DNA of 6,201 nucleotides, from assembly GCA_018054805.1 (NCBI GenBank), contig JAGPIU010000065.1:1-6201 (forward strand), in the 5' to 3' direction. Shown here in pieces: positions 1 through 5,726 of the stretch. Within the stretch, counting starts at the first letter, position 1; every line of letters begins with the position of its first letter. The translations under genes were made by a program, and so were the position numbers. The notes under the pieces are model-generated. The model was not told where the DNA came from, ran no database searches, and saw only the letters and a list, made by a program, of their open reading frames with translations. The stretch comes from Paludibacter sp. GTDB lineage: Bacteria > Bacteroidota > Bacteroidia > Bacteroidales > Paludibacteraceae.

Positions 1-567
1 AAGTTCCAGATTGTCTTTGTAAATATTGTAAACTCCCTTGAACGAAAAACCCTGATTGATAGGCCAGCTTAGCGGACGCACATTGATCTTGAGTTCTGCT
101 TCCAGCTCGTCGAGCAAATCGAAAGCATCTTTTCCTTCGCGGTCCATTTTATTTACAAAAATCATCACCGGTGTGTTGCGCATTCGGCACACTTCCATGA
201 GTTTGCGTGTTTGTGCTTCCACCCCTTTGGCTGTATCCACCACAATAATTACACTGTCCACAGCTGTAAGTGTGCGGTAAGTATCTTCGGCAAAATCCTG
301 GTGACCGGGCGTATCGAGAATATTGATTTTATAATCGCGGTATTCGAAACCCATTACCGAAGTGGCAACCGAAATTCCACGTTGCTTTTCGATTTCCATC
401 CAGTCCGACGTGGCTGTTTTCTTTATTTTGTTCGATTTTACAGCGCCTGCCACATGTATGGCACCTCCGAAAAGCAATAGTTTTTCGGTGAGAGTGGTTT
501 TACCCGCATCCGGGTGACTGATAATGGCAAAGGTGCGACGACGCTGAATTTCTGAAACTAATGACAT
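1..567 (-). CDS. prfC: Peptide chain release factor 3 (RF3), N-terminal 189 residues, cut by window edge
   Basis: RF3 is a cytoplasmic translational GTPase that recycles release factors RF1 and RF2 from the ribosome after peptide release. My reverse-strand translation starts [20 protein letters not shown] and stays open to the window edge. The GTPase motifs are all present: P-loop HPDAGKTT at residues 18-25, switch I RGISV at 63-67 after the RF3-typical SDWMEIEKQ stretch at 54-61, switch II DTPGH at 85-89, and NKMD at 139-142. The [13 protein letters not shown] segment and the [11 protein letters not shown] segment at 94-104 separate RF3 from EF-G, EF-Tu and LepA. The family is about 520-530 residues long, so roughly the first third is present and the C-terminal domains lie beyond position 1. 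The ATG at 567 gives the usual short lead before the P-loop. A promoter lies about 30 bases upstream, and a terminator separates it from the gene behind, so it is probably transcribed on its own. No damage is seen. Confidence 0.97.
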   Translation of the reverse strand, partial: MSLVSEIQRRRTFAIISHPDAGKTTLTEKLLLFGGAIHVAGAVKSNKIKKTATSDWMEIEKQRGISVATSVMGFEYRDYKINILDTPGHQDFAEDTYRTLTAVDSVIIVVDTAKGVEAQTRKLMEVCRMRNTPVMIFVNKMDREGKDAFDLLDELEAELKINVRPLSWPINQGFSFKGVYNIYKDNLEL

Positions 568-597
568 AAGTGATGTGTATAATTTTTTTAGAGCGTG

Positions 598-629
598 CAA
601 AAGTACTGAAATTTAGCTAAAGAGCCAAA
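598..629 (-). promoter_or_regulatory. Bacteroidota-type promoter of prfC
   Basis: On the minus strand, TTTG at 629-626 and TACTTTTG at 605-598 are separated by 20 bases. This matches the known Bacteroidota consensus of a -33 TTTG and a -7 TAnnTTTG. Transcription would begin near 590, giving a leader of about 24 bases before the prfC ATG at 567. A perfect 10-base palindrome, TTTAGCTAAA (612-621), lies in the spacer. The element match is seen directly; activity is inferred. Confidence 0.65.
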
Positions 630-653
630 CAACAGCAGTTTCGTTTTACTGAT

Positions 654-694
654 AAAAAAAGTATCCGTGCGGATGGAAAAATACCGACGGATAC
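654..694 (-). terminator. Intrinsic terminator downstream of the 131-residue membrane protein gene
   Basis: The arms at 661-672 (GTATCCGTGCGG) and 684-694 (CCGACGGATAC) form an 11-bp stem with one bulged G around an 11-base loop. Seven A residues at 654-660 become a U run directly after the hairpin on minus-strand transcripts. The hairpin starts about 26 bases after the TAA at 722-720. It should therefore end transcription of that gene before the prfC promoter. On the plus strand the hairpin is followed only by a weak T-containing stretch, so function in that direction is less likely. Confidence 0.82.
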
Positions 695-719
695 TTTATG
701 TTGTTTTTACGATTGTAAG

Positions 720-1115
720 TTAAAGGCCGCGACGCTCGCTTACGATAAGCAGGGCTTCGTCTCTGATGGCAATTGGTAGTTGTATGTTGCGTAGTTGCAT
801 GCTTTTAAGCCACGACGCTACTTCGTTTTCCTTCAGGGTGTAAAACACATCGGCAATCTGGTTTTGCTGCTGATCGGTTAGCTTTTCGGCTTCAATACCC
901 GAGAGTTTATCCAGTTCTTCGTCGTCGAAATATTCAATTTTGTCACTCGAAGTCAAAAGAGAATCCGTTTCACAGACTTCGTGCGCACCACAACATCCTT
1001 CAGGGTTATTTTCAATCACAATTTCCTGCTCTTCATTTTTATTTTTTCGATTGAAAAATGTAAGCAAATAAATCAGTAATCCAAACGCTATCAGCGTAAT
1101 AATGAGTACCCACAT
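720..1115 (-). CDS. Single-span membrane protein of unknown function with a CCGxHxxC motif (131 aa)
   Basis: Function is unknown. Residues 2-21 are strongly hydrophobic and form one membrane span. The basic stretch RKNK at 23-26 follows it, so by the positive-inside rule the rest should face the cytoplasm. Residues 38-49 read PEGCCGAHEVCE. C41, C42, H45 and C48 make a compact cluster that could bind a metal or take part in thiol chemistry, but this is not shown. An acidic patch (YFDDEELD, 62-69) follows, then a predicted helical C-terminal half ending in LLIVSERRGL. From memory, similar short proteins with a CCGxHxVCE motif and an SERR/GERR-like tail occur across Bacteroidales as hypothetical proteins, so this appears conserved; I cannot verify it here. 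The ATG at 1115 is preceded by an AT-rich leader. The gene is divergent from porW/sprE and ends in an intrinsic terminator, so it is probably a single-gene unit. Confidence 0.85.
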   Translation of the reverse strand: MWVLIITLIAFGLLIYLLTFFNRKNKNEEQEIVIENNPEGCCGAHEVCETDSLLTSSDKIEYFDDEELDKLSGIEAEKLTDQQQNQIADVFYTLKENEVASWLKSMQLRNIQLPIAIRDEALLIVSERRGL

Positions 1116-1159
1116 ATATTTAAAACGAGATTTATCTTAATTCAACATAATTTTCGCTG

Positions 1160-1167
1160 CAAAGTTA
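1160..1167 (-). promoter_or_regulatory. Possible -7 element for the 131-aa membrane protein gene
   Basis: The minus strand reads TAACTTTG at 1167-1160, an exact match to TAnnTTTG. It would start transcription near 1153, about 38 bases before the ATG at 1115. No TTTG is found at the expected -33 distance, so support is moderate only. Confidence 0.45.
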
Positions 1168-1189
1168 ACTCTTAATGGCCGATTTTGCT

Positions 1190-1197
1190 TATTTTTG
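1190..1197 (+). promoter_or_regulatory. Possible -7 element for porW/sprE
   Basis: TATTTTTG at 1190-1197 matches TAnnTTTG exactly and lies about 92 bases upstream of the TTG start at 1289. No clear TTTG lies 19-22 bases upstream. An alternative is TACTTCTG at 1237-1244, which has one mismatch and sits closer to the gene. The assignment is tentative. Confidence 0.35.
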
Positions 1198-1238
1198 TGA
1201 GTTAAAAACACAATAGATTGCAGTTTTTTAAGTTAGTA

Positions 1239-1259
1239 CTTCTGAATTCTGAATTATTA
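1239..1259. repeat. Short heptamer repeat upstream of porW/sprE
   Basis: Three consecutive heptamers, CTTCTGA, ATTCTGA and ATTATTA, run from 1239 to 1259. They resemble the ATTCTCA and ATTATTC units of the longer array at 5674-5722 and have the same orientation. With only three degenerate units, chance is possible; the match to the other arrays is the main support. Confidence 0.5.
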
Positions 1260-1288
1260 TTAAGAACACTTTTTCTATAATACACTTC

Positions 1289-4200
1289 TTGAAAGCGAAA
1301 ATTCAACATATCATCCTTTTGTCAATGCTTGTGGTGCTGGCCGGTGGTTGTGCTATGAAAAAAAATACCTGGAGCACCCGAAGCTTCAAAGCGCTGAATA
1401 CCAAATTCAATGTGTGGTACAATGGCAACACAAGCTACGAAGAGGGTTTGAAAGGCATTGCACAGGCTCATACCGAAGATTATTCGGCCATTATTCCGCT
1501 TTATCCTATCAGCAGGCACGAAAATGCAAACTCGGGCAAATCGCAAATGGACAGAGCCATCGAAAAGTCGCGAAAAGCGATTAAACTGTATTCCATTAAG
1601 CAAAAACCCGAGCGCAATACCCGTAAATGGAGCGATCCGGAATATCAGCTGTGGTACAATCAGAACGAATTTAATCCCGAACTGATTGAAGCATGGATGA
1701 TGCTGGCAAAATCGGAGTTTCATAAAGCCGACTTTATTGGCTCAGTAGGTACTTTTACCTACATTTCGCGACATTACAAGCACGACAAGGATGTAGTGGC
1801 GCAATGCCAATTGTGGATAGCCCGTGCCTACGGCGAAATGGGCTGGATATATGAAGCCGAGCAGGTTATGTCGAAAATAAAGCAGGACGATCTGAAAGGC
1901 ACAAACACAGGGCTTTATGCCTCGGTAAACGCCGATTTGCTGCTTAAGAAAAAACAATACCGCGAAGCTATTCCTTTTTTGGAACTTACCCTTAAAAACG
2001 AAAAGGACAAGCTGCAAAAGCAACGCATAAACTTTTTACTGGCGCAACTTTACCGTAAAACCGGAAACGCAGGTCAGGCTCTTAAGGCGTTCACTGAGGT
2101 GACTAAAATGAATCCGCCTTACGAAATGGATTTCAATGCGCGCATCTATCGTGCCGAGCTCAATCCGAATGTAAATTCAGTACGAAAAGAGCTGCATAAA
2201 ATGCTGAAAAATGTGAATAACAAAGATTTCCACGATCAGATTTATTACACACTCGGCAAAACCTATATGGCTCAGGGTGATACCGTGCAGGCTATGAAGT
2301 TTTACGAAAAATCGGCCGAAAGCAGCACGCGTAATGGTTTCGATAAAGCGCTGACGCTAATCACGCTCGGCGATTTATATTACAACAAACAAAACTACAT
2401 CAAAGCACAACCCTGTTACGACGAAGCTTCAAAAATCATTACTGTAGAAAACGAAGATTTCGCCCGAGTGGAAAAGCGTGCCATCACGCTGAGCGAACTT
2501 GTAGTGCAACACGAAATTGTGGTTTTGCAGGATAGTCTTCAAAAATTAGCCTCACTCCCCGAAGATAAAAGGCTTGAAGCCATCAACAGAGTCATTGAGA
2601 AACTTATTGCCGATGAAAAAGCTGCTGCCGAAGCCGAAACTGTCAAAGCCAATCAGATGGACGATGGACCTGAACTTATGCAGCCTATCGGATTTAATCA
2701 GGGCGCCGGCGATTGGTATTTTTACAATCCTGCCATTGTAAAATCGGGGCAACGTGATTTCCGCAAGAAATGGGGAAGTCGTAAACTCGAAGATAACTGG
2801 CGACGGACAAACAAAAGTTCTGCTCTTTTTGCTGAAGAAACAGGTGCGGAGAATAATGCAGGCGAAGTGACAGAAGGTGCTGAAAATGTACCGGGAGTAG
2901 CCTCTGCTACAAGCGATCCAAAATCTCCGGAGTTTTACCTGAAACAAATTCCGATGACAGCTGTGGCCATCAAAAAATCGAACAGCGAAATTGCCGATGC
3001 ACTTTTCAGCATGGGAATGATTTACAAAGACAAGGTAGAGGATTATCCAATGGCCATTCGTACGTTCGACGATTTTGTAAAACGCTTTCCGGCTGATAAA
3101 CGTGTAGAAGATGCATATTATCAATCGTATATTGTAAGTACAAGACTGAGCAATGAAGCTGCTGCGCAACAATATAAAGCCATGTTGCTCACGCAATTTC
3201 CAAAGTCGAAATACGCCGAAATTCTGTCGCAACCCAATTATGGCGGACGAATGCAGGAAATGATACGCACACAGGATTCGCTTTACCGTGTGACTTACGA
3301 TGCTTATAACCGAAGCGATTTTAACACGGTGCGAAAACAGGTGGAATTCATGAAAGCAGAATATCCACTGTCCACCTTGATGCCGAAATTTCTGTTTCTG
3401 GAGGCTTTAAGTACCGGGAAATCGGACACTCAGACGAATTTTGAAACAAAACTGAACAGTTTGGTTGAAAAATATCCCGAAAGCGATGTGAGTGCAATGT
3501 CGAAAGATATTATTGCACTTATGAAACAAGGCCGCGAAGCCAAAACAGGCTCAACGCATGGCAGTTTGCTTTCGCGTCGCGAAAAAAGTACGATCAGTGA
3601 CGAAACCGAGATCAGAGATCAGCAATTCTCGCCTGAGAAAGAAAGCAAACACAGGCTTTTACTTATTACTTCAGCCGACAAAGAAGGCATGAATAAGTTG
3701 CTCTTCAATGTGGCAGCCTATAACTTTACACGCTTTATGGTAAAAGATTTCGACCTGGTGGTGAATCAGATCGACAGCCTGAACAGTTCGCTTTCGGTTA
3801 CCAATTTCGATTCGTATGACGAAGCGCTCTGGTACCTGAGTTCAGTAGGTACCGATCCTGATTTGCGAACTCTGTTCGATAGTTTTAATACTCAAAAGCT
3901 GATTATTTCGGAAGAAAATTATGCTTTATTGCGCACAGTTTTTACGCTTGAAGAATATCAGATTTTCCATCAAAAAAGTCTGGCTAAAAGCACTGTAACA
4001 AGTAATACTGCAAATAATTTAGCCATTAAGAAAGATGTAAAACAAACAACTGCCACTAAGCCCAATACGACGACTGTAAAACAAAGCAATGAAGTGGTAG
4101 TACCGCAAAATAAAGCTGCTGACACAAAACCGGAAACAAAAATTGATAAGTCAGCTGACACCAAACCGGCCACACAGGTTGCACAACCGCAAACCGCACA

Positions 4201-4657
4201 AAATCAAACACCGGCGCAAACAAATGTAACTCCGCCTGTACGCGAAACTCCGCCTGCAGTTGTGCAGGACGATGTGCCGCTGTTCAAAAACCTGTTTGCT
4301 TATCGTGAGAAGGAAGAACATTATGTGGCTGTGGCTGTTTTATCAGGAAATTTTGATTTCGAAAAATTTAAAGCAGGACTCGATAAATATCATGGTCAGA
4401 ATTATGCAATGCTGAACCTGAAAATTCAGAAAGAAGCCGTAAATACAATGCAGGTGGTGATTATTGGTCCGTTTGTCGATGCCAATGTAGCCAAGTCGTA
4501 CCTTTTCCGTACTGTGCGCGAAACTGCCGTTATGGAACCGCTTAAAGGTACTGACTACCGAAACCTGCTTGGCTCACAGCGAAATCTGAACGTAATGATG
4601 CAGCAAAATGCAATGAGCACTTATTTCGAGTTTATGCAACAATATTATCTGAAATAA
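1289..4657 (+). CDS. porW/sprE: Type IX secretion system lipoprotein PorW/SprE, TPR-rich (1122 aa)
   Basis: PorW (SprE in gliding Flavobacteria) is a periplasmic lipoprotein of the Bacteroidota T9SS, needed for secretion and gliding and reported to connect the PorK/PorN ring to the Sov translocon. Residues 1-20 form a signal peptide ending in LAGGC, with C21 as the lipid-modified cysteine. The family-typical ALNTKFNVWYNGN follows at about 35-47. TPR-like helical repeats span about 145-400, a conserved-looking WYFYNP...FRKKWGSRKLEDNWRR segment lies near 476-508, and a second TPR-like block spans about 568-740. Two related-looking domains near 787-900 and 996-1122 flank a Thr/Lys/Pro/Gln-rich linker (901-995). 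The protein is longer than the 870-residue F. johnsoniae SprE and much longer than P. gingivalis PorW. The start is TTG at 1289: an in-frame stop lies at 1250-1252, no in-frame ATG or GTG follows it, and the first internal ATG (1325) would remove the basic start of the signal peptide. There is no Shine-Dalgarno sequence. No other T9SS gene is visible here. Confidence 0.9.
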   Translation: MKAKIQHIILLSMLVVLAGGCAMKKNTWSTRSFKALNTKFNVWYNGNTSYEEGLKGIAQAHTEDYSAIIPLYPISRHENANSGKSQMDRAIEKSRKAIKLYSIKQKPERNTRKWSDPEYQLWYNQNEFNPELIEAWMMLAKSEFHKADFIGSVGTFTYISRHYKHDKDVVAQCQLWIARAYGEMGWIYEAEQVMSKIKQDDLKGTNTGLYASVNADLLLKKKQYREAIPFLELTLKNEKDKLQKQRINFLLAQLYRKTGNAGQALKAFTEVTKMNPPYEMDFNARIYRAELNPNVNSVRKELHKMLKNVNNKDFHDQIYYTLGKTYMAQGDTVQAMKFYEKSAESSTRNGFDKALTLITLGDLYYNKQNYIKAQPCYDEASKIITVENEDFARVEKRAITLSELVVQHEIVVLQDSLQKLASLPEDKRLEAINRVIEKLIADEKAAAEAETVKANQMDDGPELMQPIGFNQGAGDWYFYNPAIVKSGQRDFRKKWGSRKLEDNWRRTNKSSALFAEETGAENNAGEVTEGAENVPGVASATSDPKSPEFYLKQIPMTAVAIKKSNSEIADALFSMGMIYKDKVEDYPMAIRTFDDFVKRFPADKRVEDAYYQSYIVSTRLSNEAAAQQYKAMLLTQFPKSKYAEILSQPNYGGRMQEMIRTQDSLYRVTYDAYNRSDFNTVRKQVEFMKAEYPLSTLMPKFLFLEALSTGKSDTQTNFETKLNSLVEKYPESDVSAMSKDIIALMKQGREAKTGSTHGSLLSRREKSTISDETEIRDQQFSPEKESKHRLLLITSADKEGMNKLLFNVAAYNFTRFMVKDFDLVVNQIDSLNSSLSVTNFDSYDEALWYLSSVGTDPDLRTLFDSFNTQKLIISEENYALLRTVFTLEEYQIFHQKSLAKSTVTSNTANNLAIKKDVKQTTATKPNTTTVKQSNEVVVPQNKAADTKPETKIDKSADTKPATQVAQPQTAQNQTPAQTNVTPPVRETPPAVVQDDVPLFKNLFAYREKEEHYVAVAVLSGNFDFEKFKAGLDKYHGQNYAMLNLKIQKEAVNTMQVVIIGPFVDANVAKSYLFRTVRETAVMEPLKGTDYRNLLGSQRNLNVMMQQNAMSTYFEFMQQYYLK

Positions 4658-4661
4658 AAAT

Positions 4662-4703
4662 TGACAATGGACAGTTGATAATTGACAGTTGATAATGGAT
4701 AAT
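4662..4703. repeat. Heptamer tandem repeat, TGAYAAT orientation (six units)
   Basis: Six contiguous 7-base units fill 4662-4703: TGACAAT, GGACAGT, TGATAAT, TGACAGT, TGATAAT and GGATAAT. The units alternate, so a 13-base stretch at 4670-4682 recurs exactly at 4684-4696 with a 14-base period. The array starts four bases after the porW/sprE stop codon. The reverse complement (ATTATCA) is the main unit of the array at 5674-5722. The role is unknown. Confidence 0.85.
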
Positions 4704-4712
4704 AGTCTATTA
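4700..4712. other. 13-base palindrome between two repeat arrays
   Basis: TAATAGTCTATTA at 4700-4712 is a perfect dyad of two 6-base arms around a central T. It overlaps the end of the heptamer array and precedes the octamer array. It could be a protein-binding half-site pair upstream of the ABC ATPase gene, but a chance AT-rich palindrome is quite possible. Confidence 0.3.
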
Positions 4713-4720
4713 AAACAGGC

Positions 4721-4763
4721 AATCTTCAAATCTTCAAATCTCAAATTTTCAAATTTTCAAATC
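4721..4763. repeat. Octamer tandem repeat, TTCAAATC orientation
   Basis: Units of TTCAAATC occur at 4725-4732, 4733-4740 and 4756-4763. TTCAAATT lies at 4748-4755 and a 7-base TCAAATT at 4741-4747. The same octamer in reverse complement (GATTTGAA) forms the array downstream of the ABC ATPase gene at 5590-5633. A 21-base stretch starting at 4721 matches the inverted copy exactly. It does not look like a terminator: the units are direct repeats and cannot fold locally. Confidence 0.85.
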
Positions 4764-4820
4764 CTGAACTTTGGAACCTGAAACTATAAACAGGGAATTC
4801 GGAATACATAACAACAGAAA

Positions 4821-5579
4821 ATGATAGAAGTAAAAAATATAGATAAATCCTTTGACGGAAACAAGGTGTTGAAAAATGTTTCGGCTGTATTCGATGATGG
4901 CAAAACAAATATGATTATTGGTGCCAGCGGATCGGGAAAAACGGTGTTGATGAAAAGCATTATCGGTCTGCACCGTATCGACAATGGACGAATTGAATAC
5001 GATGGACGTAATTTGCCGGATATGCGCATGAAGGATATACGCACATTGCGCCGCGAAGTGGGTATGCTTTTTCAGGGTTCGGCGCTTTTCGACTCCATGT
5101 CGGTGCTCGAAAATGTAATGTATCCGCTCGAAATGTTTGCGCGCACCACAAAAGAAGAAATGGAAGAACGTGCACGCTTTTGTCTCAAACATGTCGACTT
5201 GCAGGAAAAATCGTTTAAACTGGCACCTTCAGAGATTAGTGGAGGTATGCAGAAACGTGTAGCCATTGCGCGCGCCATTGCCCTGCAACCCAAATACCTT
5301 TTTTGCGACGAACCAAACTCCGGTCTCGACCCCAAAACATCGCTTATTATCGACCGTTTGATTCACGATATTACCGTTGAATTTAATATTACCACTATTA
5401 TCAACTCACACGATATGAACTCGGTAATGGAGATTGGCGAAAATATTATTTTTATCAACAAAGGCGAAATGGCCTGGCAGGGTAGCAAAGAAGATATTTT
5501 CCATGTGGACAATGAAGATCTGAATGATTTTGTGTTTGCTTCCAATCTTTACAAAAAAGTAAAAGCAGCGAATTCGTAA
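4821..5579 (+). CDS. mlaF: MlaF-type ABC transporter ATP-binding protein (252 aa), probable phospholipid transport
   Basis: This is a cytoplasmic ABC ATPase. The closest family I recognise is MlaF, which drives the Mla/MCE system moving phospholipids between the inner and outer membranes with a permease (MlaE) and an MCE protein (MlaD). Motifs seen: Walker A GASGSGKT (34-41), Q-loop VGMLFQGSALFDSMSVLENV (80-99, Q85), signature ISGGMQKR (139-146), Walker B YLFCDE (159-164) with catalytic E164, D-loop SGLD (167-170), and switch histidine H197. The SALFDSMSVLENV and SGGMQKRVAIARAIA segments favour MlaF over other importers. Its length is normal for the family and all catalytic residues are intact. 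The ATG at 4821 follows an A-rich leader (ACAACAGAAA) with no Shine-Dalgarno sequence. It is 163 bases after porW/sprE and 147 before xth. An MlaE permease gene is often adjacent, but none is within this window. Repeat arrays lie on both sides. The substrate is inferred from the family only. Confidence 0.88.
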   Translation: MIEVKNIDKSFDGNKVLKNVSAVFDDGKTNMIIGASGSGKTVLMKSIIGLHRIDNGRIEYDGRNLPDMRMKDIRTLRREVGMLFQGSALFDSMSVLENVMYPLEMFARTTKEEMEERARFCLKHVDLQEKSFKLAPSEISGGMQKRVAIARAIALQPKYLFCDEPNSGLDPKTSLIIDRLIHDITVEFNITTIINSHDMNSVMEIGENIIFINKGEMAWQGSKEDIFHVDNEDLNDFVFASNLYKKVKAANS

Positions 5580-5589
5580 AACATTAAAA

Positions 5590-5633
5590 CATTTGAGATT
5601 TGAAAATTTGAAGATTTGAAGATTTGAAGATTT
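5590..5633. repeat. Octamer tandem repeat, GATTTGAA orientation
   Basis: GATTTGAA units lie at 5597-5604, 5613-5620 and 5621-5628, with a variant AATTTGAA at 5605-5612. A partial unit lies on each side (5590-5596 and 5629-5633). It is the inverted counterpart of the octamer array at 4721-4763 and begins 11 bases after the stop of the ABC ATPase gene. There is no stem-loop with a U run, so it is not an intrinsic terminator. Confidence 0.85.
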
Positions 5634-5673
5634 CTGGTTAATGAGAATGATACTCATAAATTATAAATCCATC

Positions 5674-5722
5674 ATTCTTAATTCTCAATTATTCATTCTC
5701 AATTATCAACTATCAATTATCA
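5674..5722. repeat. Heptamer tandem repeat, ATTMTCA orientation (seven units)
   Basis: Seven contiguous heptamers run from 5674 to 5722, with consensus ATTMTCA (M is A or C). Examples are ATTCTCA at 5681 and 5695, and ATTATCA at 5702 and 5716. It is the inverted counterpart of the TGAYAAT array at 4662-4703. The array ends four bases before the ATG of xth, so it would form most of the proximal leader of that gene's transcript. Confidence 0.85.
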
Positions 5723-5726
5723 ACTT

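Noticed and set aside
56..480. Two plus-strand open frames of 74 and 89 codons opposite prfC
   Set aside because: The minus strand carries an unbroken, clearly recognisable RF3 sequence here. The plus-strand products have Ser-rich or irregular composition with no recognisable domain.
2552..3232. A 226-codon minus-strand open frame inside porW/sprE
   Set aside because: It is antisense to the conserved PorW/SprE coding frame and its product is rich in Phe, Cys, Ile and Ser with no domain signal. That is the usual look of an antisense shadow.
4764..4820. Promoter for the ABC ATPase gene at GAACTTTG (4766-4773)
   Set aside because: The first base of the TA pair is wrong and no TTTG lies at the -33 distance. 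Transcription from upstream is as likely, since no terminator follows porW/sprE.
4749..5192. A 147-codon minus-strand open frame overlapping the ABC ATPase
   Set aside because: It lies opposite Walker A and the Q-loop of the ATPase, and its product is rich in His, Phe and Cys with no recognisable domain.
5641..5657. Small inverted repeat ATGAG/CTCAT as a terminator after the ABC ATPase gene
   Set aside because: The stem is only 5 bp, AT-rich, with a 7-base loop and no U run after it.
4662..5722. CRISPR array
   Set aside because: The repeats are 7 and 8 bases long and directly contiguous, with no spacers of 25-40 bases and no cas gene nearby.
4662..5725. Insertion sequence or transposon with terminal inverted repeats
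   Set aside because: The inverted blocks are tandem arrays and not single terminal repeats. No transposase is encoded between them, and I see no target-site duplication outside them. A non-autonomous origin remains only a hypothesis.
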